A DNA stretch of 64,000 nucleotides from Cordia subcordata (taxonomy: Eukaryota > Streptophyta > Magnoliopsida > Boraginales > Cordiaceae). The translations under genes and the position numbers were made by a program. Below the pieces are notes generated by a model. That model worked only from the letters and a program-made list of their open reading frames with translations, had not been told where the DNA came from and searched no databases. The DNA lies in the NCBI GenBank assembly GCA_028554755.1, contig JAPTOF010000007.1, positions 12,199,001 to 12,263,000 of the forward strand, in the 5' to 3' direction. Below are positions 59,446 to 64,000 of the stretch, piece after piece; within the stretch, counting starts at the first letter, position 1, and every line of letters starts with the position of its first letter.

Positions 59446-60717
59446 TTGGCAGAAAATAGGCAGCAAATGGCGAGGTTTGAGGCACAGTTAGGACATATTG
59501 CTAGTCAATTAAGCACTAGAGACCCCAAGAAATTGCCTTCTCAGTCGGAGGTGAACCCTAGAGTCCAGTCCTGTTCCTCCACCGATACCACTTATCCCCC
59601 TCAGGCCCAGGCTAAGGCCGTCACCACTCTTAGGAGCGGTCGGGTAGTGGATAATAGGGTAGGAGTTGACTTTGCAGTGCCTGCACCTAGTGGTCCTTCC
59701 GAGTCTAGAGCACCACATGGTAGCTTTGTTGAGGGAAATTCTAGAGAAGGTCCTGTTGAGAGAGATGAGCCCATTAGAGATCATGGAGAGAGTACTACTT
59801 CTCGCCCACATCGGGAGGGAAAAGAGCCTATTGATGACTCCCATGTATCTAGAGGTATAGAGCCTAGAGTTCCCTTTCCATTCGCTCTGGAGAGACCTAC
59901 ACCTAGTAAGGATTCTAGGTTCTTCAAGGTTTTAGAGCATCTTAAGGACCTTAAGGTCAATCTTCCTTTGATAGATGCGATCATTTCCATCCCCTCCTAT
60001 TCTAAGTTCTTTAAGGATCTTTGTACAAGGAAACGTAGGTCATCGAACATTCCTAAGAAGGTGAGGCTTACGGAGAAGGTGAGTAGTATTTGTACTTCGG
60101 GCCTTCCGCCCAAGATGAGTGACCCCGGAGCCTTCACCATTCCTTGTAGGATCCGTGAGACCCAGATTGATCACGCCTTATTAGATTTAGGATCTAGTGT
60201 GAATCTTATTCCCTACTCTGTCTATCAGCAGCTAGGTCTAGGTGAGTTGTCTCCTGCACATGTTACTCTTCAGTTAGCTGATAGGTCTGAGCGTAGACCT
60301 AGGGGTGTGATAGAGGACGTTATGGTCCAGGTAGGTCAGTTTGTGTACTCTGTTGACTTCATAGTGTTAGATATGGATTTGGGACATGACTCTAGACATT
60401 TTACACCCATTCTTCTAGATCGCCCCTTCCTTGCCACCGCAGATGCCATTATCCATTGTAAGTCGGGGGTATTGGAGATGAAATTTGGGAATTTGAGATC
60501 CATTATGAAGGTTGCAGAGGCGGTGAATAGGGCTAGTATAGGAGAAGAGGATGGAGAAGAGTGCTTTAGGGTGGATGTGATTGATTCTTGCGTTGAGGAT
60601 CTTATAGAAAAGATTACGACCGATGGAGAAGAATTAAGGAAATTTGAGGAATTGATGTCTAGTTTTGATTTAGAGACCTTAGAGAGGAAATGTGTAGCTT
60701 CTACTTCCTTAATTTAG
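59446..60717 (+). CDS. Athila gag C-terminus and aspartic protease (second segment of the same frame)
   Basis: About 423 codons lie between TAG at 59440-59442 and TAG at 60715-60717. It opens with a Gln-rich helix (QMARFEAQLGHIASQLS) that belongs to the end of gag. The protease region follows: FFKVLEHLKDLKVNLPLIDA, DPGAFTIPCRIRETQIDHAL, LDLGSSVNLIPYSVYQQLGL (catalytic Asp at residue 247, DLG intact), VTLQLADRSERRPRGVIEDV and PILLDRPFLATADAIIHC. Relatives have LGRPF where this reads LDRPF. There is no ATG at the start, so it would be made only by read-through or as part of an unbroken ancestor. Confidence 0.85.
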   Translation: MAENRQQMARFEAQLGHIASQLSTRDPKKLPSQSEVNPRVQSCSSTDTTYPPQAQAKAVTTLRSGRVVDNRVGVDFAVPAPSGPSESRAPHGSFVEGNSREGPVERDEPIRDHGESTTSRPHREGKEPIDDSHVSRGIEPRVPFPFALERPTPSKDSRFFKVLEHLKDLKVNLPLIDAIISIPSYSKFFKDLCTRKRRSSNIPKKVRLTEKVSSICTSGLPPKMSDPGAFTIPCRIRETQIDHALLDLGSSVNLIPYSVYQQLGLGELSPAHVTLQLADRSERRPRGVIEDVMVQVGQFVYSVDFIVLDMDLGHDSRHFTPILLDRPFLATADAIIHCKSGVLEMKFGNLRSIMKVAEAVNRASIGEEDGEECFRVDVIDSCVEDLIEKITTDGEELRKFEELMSSFDLETLERKCVASTSLI

Positions 60718-60723
60718 AGCCAT

Positions 60724-63700
60724 TTGACTAATAAGTCACTTGAGGTTAATCCTTCTAGTCTCATTTCTAGTGATGTCCCCATTGATGATGTTGAGGTTAA
60801 GTCCCCCTTGGTTAAGCCTAGCCCTTCTTTAGAGCTCAAACCCCTTCCCGATCATTTGAAATATGTATTCCTAGGCTCTAATGAGACCCTTCCGGTCATC
60901 ATAGCTTCCGATCTTTCTAGTGAGCATGAGGAGCGTCTCTTAGAGGTCCTTAGGAAACATAGGAAGGCTATAGGGTGGAAAATTGATGATTTGAGAGGTA
61001 TAGATCCTTCGGTTTGCATGCATCGTATTCACCTTGAGGATGGAGCCATTCCTTCTAGGGAAATGCAAAGGAGGCTAAACCCACACATGAGCGAAGTAGT
61101 TAAGAAAGAGATCATTAAGCTTTTAGATGCAGGCATTATTTATCCGATCTCCGATAGTAAGTGGGTTAGCCCGGTCCAAGTTGTCCCTAAGAAGTCTGGG
61201 ATCACAGTTGTTGAGAATGAGAGAGGAGAGCTTATCCTTACACGTACTCCCACGGGATGGAGAGTTTGTATTGACTATAGGAAGCTCAACTCCAAAACTA
61301 AAAAGGATCATTTCCCATTGCCTTTTCTAGACCAGATCTTAGATAGAGTAGCTGGGCATAGCTATTATTGTTTTCTAGATGGCTATTCGGGTTATAACCA
61401 GATCCCTGTGTTTCCCGAGGACCAGGAGAAGACCACCTTTACTTGTCCCTATGGCACTTTTGCTTATAGGAGAATGCCCTTCGGTCTTTGTAATGCCCCA
61501 GTGACTTTTCAGAGATGTGTGATGGCTGTTTTTAGTGACATGATTGAGAGACATTTAGAGATTTTCATGGATGATTTCTCAGTCTTTGGAGATAGCTTTG
61601 ATGAGTGCTTGAGTCATCTCTCTTCAGTTTTAGACCGATGTGTGGAGAAGAATCTAGTGTTAAGTTGGGAGAAATCCCATTTCATGGTGCAACAAGGGAT
61701 AGTGTTGGGTCATGTTGTATCATCTAGTGGAATTCAAGTTGACCCAGCTAAGGTAGAATTAATTGAAAAGTTGCCTGTCCCTAAGTGTGTCAAGGATGCT
61801 AGATCTTTTCTAGGGTATACAGGATTTTACCGTAGATTCATTAAGGATTTTATTCACATTGCACGCCCCTTGTCTAGGCTCCTAGCACAAGATGTCCCTT
61901 TTGACTTTGATGATAAATGTGTTGGAGCTTTCAATAGGCTTAAATCCTTATTGTCTAGATCCCCAATTATCCAGCCACCTGACTACAGTCTCCCATTTGA
62001 GGTTATGTGTGATGCATCCGATTATGCGATAGGAGCTGTTTTAGGTCAAAGGAAGGATAAGTTGCCCCATGTTGTATACTACGCTAGCAAGACTCTTGAT
62101 GAAGCACAAAAGAATTATACCACCACGGAAAAAGAGCTTCTAGCAGTAGTCTTCTCCCTTGACAAGTTTAGGTCATACATCCTAGGATCCAAAGTGATTG
62201 TCTACACCGATCATGCGGCATTGAAGTATTTGTTGTCTAAGAAAGAATCTAAGCCCCGCTTGATTAGGTGGTTGCTCCTCCTTCAAGAGTTTGACATAGA
62301 AATTCGGGATAAGAAGGGTAGAGAAAATTTAGTTGCAGATCATCTTTCCCATCTTGTTAGCGAGTCTTCTAGTGATCCATCTCCTTTTCATGATTCATTC
62401 CCCGATGAACAATTATTTGCTGTCTCTCATCACACACCTTGGTTTGCTCATATTGTCAATTATCTTGCCACAGGGCGTTTTCCTTCCCATTGGGAGAAAA
62501 GAGAAAAAGATAGGTTCCTAGCACAAGTTAGGCATTTCTTTTGGGAGGATCCCTATCTTTTCAAAGTGTGTGCGGATCAAATGATTCACCAGTGTGTGCC
62601 TGAGGATGAGTTTGAGAGCGTTTTGAGCATGTGTCATGATGAGGGGTGTGGGGGTCATTTTAGTGGGAAGAAGACCTCTGCAAAGGTCTTGCAAAGTGGA
62701 CTATTTTGGCCTTCTCTCTTTAAGGATGCCCAAGAATATTGCAAGAAGTGTTTTAGATGTCAACAATCTGGGTCCATCTCTAGGAGAAACATGATGCCTT
62801 TATCCCCTAGTCTTCCTTGTGAGTTGTTTGATGTTTGGGGTATAGACTTCATGGGTCCATTTCTACCTTCCTTTGGGTACCAATACATTTTAGTGGCCGT
62901 TGATTATGTGTCCAAATGGGTTGAGGCTATTCCTACACGCACTAATGACCATAGGGTAGTGGTTAAGTTTATTAAAGAAAACATTTTCTCTAGATTTGGA
63001 GTCCCTAGGGTCTTAATTAGTGATGGGGGTTTGCATTTTTGCCATAGGACTTTAGAGGCCTTTTTGAGAAGATATTCGGTCACCCATAAGGTAGCCACTC
63101 CTTATCACCCGCAAACTAGTGGACAAGTAGAGGTGTCCAATAGAGAGATCAAGCACATTTTAGAGAAAACGGTTAGGCCCGATAGAAGAGATTGGTCTAT
63201 TAGGCTAAATGATGCTTTGTGGGCCTACCGTACTGCCTTTAAGACTTCCATTGGTAAGTCTCCATATAGATTGATTTTTGGTAAAGCTTGTCACTTGCCG
63301 GTAGAACTAGAGCATAGAGCTTATTGGGCAATCAAAGCCTTAAATTTTGACTTGGCAAGAGCGGGTGAGAAAAGGAAGCTAGACCTAGCGGAATTGGAAG
63401 AGCTTAGATTCGAGGCGTATGAGAATGCTAAACTTTATAAGGATAGGATGAAGAGAATTCATGATAAACACATTATTAAGAAATCATTCTCTCCTTTTGA
63501 TAAAGTTTGGTTGTTTAACTCACGATTGAAACTCTTTTCAGGTAAGCTTAAGACAAGATGGGATGGTCCATATGAGGTGATGGTTGCCTATCCTTCCGGA
63601 GCAGTCAAGATTAAAGACTTGAAGGATGGCCGAGAGTTGACGGTGAATGGGCAACGCCTGAAGCACGCATATGATCCGAGCATGGCTCGTGTGGAGGTTT

Positions 63701-63732
63701 TAATGCTTCAAGATCCCATCTATGGAAGTTGA
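60724..63732 (+). CDS. Athila pol: reverse transcriptase, RNase H and integrase (third segment of the same frame)
   Basis: About 1000 codons without a stop. RT spans roughly residues 100-320 ([60 protein letters not shown]) with FMDD at 281-284. RNase H spans about 420-535 ([57 protein letters not shown]). Integrase has the HHCC part ([20 protein letters not shown] to [11 protein letters not shown], near 640-685). Its catalytic acids are near 709 (GIDFMGPF), 766 (LISDGGLHF) and 804 ([11 protein letters not shown]). All catalytic residues I can check are present. The preceding TAG at 60715-60717 separates it from the protease. Confidence 0.93.
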   Translation: MTNKSLEVNPSSLISSDVPIDDVEVKSPLVKPSPSLELKPLPDHLKYVFLGSNETLPVIIASDLSSEHEERLLEVLRKHRKAIGWKIDDLRGIDPSVCMHRIHLEDGAIPSREMQRRLNPHMSEVVKKEIIKLLDAGIIYPISDSKWVSPVQVVPKKSGITVVENERGELILTRTPTGWRVCIDYRKLNSKTKKDHFPLPFLDQILDRVAGHSYYCFLDGYSGYNQIPVFPEDQEKTTFTCPYGTFAYRRMPFGLCNAPVTFQRCVMAVFSDMIERHLEIFMDDFSVFGDSFDECLSHLSSVLDRCVEKNLVLSWEKSHFMVQQGIVLGHVVSSSGIQVDPAKVELIEKLPVPKCVKDARSFLGYTGFYRRFIKDFIHIARPLSRLLAQDVPFDFDDKCVGAFNRLKSLLSRSPIIQPPDYSLPFEVMCDASDYAIGAVLGQRKDKLPHVVYYASKTLDEAQKNYTTTEKELLAVVFSLDKFRSYILGSKVIVYTDHAALKYLLSKKESKPRLIRWLLLLQEFDIEIRDKKGRENLVADHLSHLVSESSSDPSPFHDSFPDEQLFAVSHHTPWFAHIVNYLATGRFPSHWEKREKDRFLAQVRHFFWEDPYLFKVCADQMIHQCVPEDEFESVLSMCHDEGCGGHFSGKKTSAKVLQSGLFWPSLFKDAQEYCKKCFRCQQSGSISRRNMMPLSPSLPCELFDVWGIDFMGPFLPSFGYQYILVAVDYVSKWVEAIPTRTNDHRVVVKFIKENIFSRFGVPRVLISDGGLHFCHRTLEAFLRRYSVTHKVATPYHPQTSGQVEVSNREIKHILEKTVRPDRRDWSIRLNDALWAYRTAFKTSIGKSPYRLIFGKACHLPVELEHRAYWAIKALNFDLARAGEKRKLDLAELEELRFEAYENAKLYKDRMKRIHDKHIIKKSFSPFDKVWLFNSRLKLFSGKLKTRWDGPYEVMVAYPSGAVKIKDLKDGRELTVNGQRLKHAYDPSMARVEVLMLQDPIYGS

Positions 63733-64000
63733 AGATGAGTTGGTGCTTGCCTGGCTGACGGCTTGGTGGTTAGCGCTATTAGGAGGCAACTTAGGTTCAA
63801 TTTTGCAGTTTTGCATTTGTTTTACTTTCTTTTCTTTTTATTTTCTTTCTGTTATCTTTCTTGCAACCAAACCAAAGTGTTGAATCCCAATCCTTTGTCC
63901 CATAAGATACACCACTGCTCATTTTTGCACATGCCAATGCAAGTATGCATAGGCAATGCTACTAATCTTGTTTTTTTTGTGAGTGTTTTTGAATTGTGAG
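63733..64000 (+). other. Start of the post-pol region of the Athila-like element
   Basis: It contains TTAGCGCTATTAGGAGGCAA, a motif typical just after pol in this lineage, then AT-rich sequence to the window edge. No gene is supported here. An envelope-like ORF, if present, would lie further right. Confidence 0.5.

Larger units (their letters stand above)
55901..64000 (+). mobile_element. Athila-like Ty3/gypsy retrotransposon (left 8.1 kb; continues past the window)
   Basis: It has a 1834-bp 5' LTR, an Asp-tRNA-type primer site, a leader, then gag, protease, RT, RNase H and integrase in gypsy order, all in one frame. RT has FMDDFSVFG and the integrase ends with [19 protein letters not shown], both typical of the Athila lineage. 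After pol comes GCGCTATTAGGAGGCAACTT, like the GGGAGGCAACCC motif that follows pol in such elements. The 3' LTR is outside the window. It is inserted in the MULE transposase; the expected target duplication is CATGG (55896-55900). Confidence 0.92.

Noticed and set aside
59509..59990. Minus-strand frames opposite the Athila protease segment
   Set aside because: They are shadows of the coding strand, which has clear gag and protease motifs.

Overview
This window is nuclear DNA of a flowering plant. It contains a spliced plant-type gene with GT-AG introns and is saturated with plant transposable elements (Ty1/copia, Sirevirus-like copia, Athila-like Ty3/gypsy, a Mutator-like element with a plant mobile domain gene, Helitrons and MITEs). 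I cannot name the species. Only two host genes are supported; nearly everything else is transposon-derived and mostly decayed.

0.3-12 kb: a seven-exon gene for an RsmG/GidB-type 16S rRNA (guanine-N7) methyltransferase, probably plastid-targeted, spans 608-11988 on the + strand. Its fifth intron is 9.0 kb and holds a complete Ty1/copia element (3474-8491, minus strand, 151-bp LTRs, AAAAT target duplication). That element sits beside a replication-protein-A-like fragment and a Helitron-like terminus. A short MITE lies in the promoter region.

13-20 kb: a 0.9-kb A/C-only simple-repeat tract, a small glycine-rich hypothetical gene on the minus strand (14933-15253), a TAA-flanked MITE (16445-16808), a 1.1-kb non-autonomous Helitron (17479-18560) and an AT-rich dispersed repeat.

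20-44 kb: two decayed Sirevirus-like copia elements, one per strand. The first is 19986-30901 (+, target duplication ATAGG). The second is 32403-44189 (-, target duplication ATGAT). Both carry gag, pol and a third ORF after pol. The second has a 1.86-kb solo LTR (40546-42407, target duplication ACAAG) inside its gag. That solo LTR belongs to the same LTR group as the Athila element at the right edge.

45-64 kb: a nested stack. A gag-protease-only LTR element (45019-51550, minus) has its right LTR interrupted by a Mutator-like element that carries a degenerate plant mobile domain gene (+) facing a transposase C-terminus (-). An Athila-like element starting at 55901 interrupts that transposase and runs off the window. 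Its gag, protease and pol lie in one frame, broken by only three TAG codons.

I found no tRNA, rRNA, CRISPR or bacterial-type system. Nothing here is clearly a new biological system. The best candidates for a second look are the palindromic motif clusters shared by unrelated LTR families, their recurrence just upstream of ORF3 in both Sireviruses, the amber-only interruption of the Athila polyprotein, and the gag-protease-only element.
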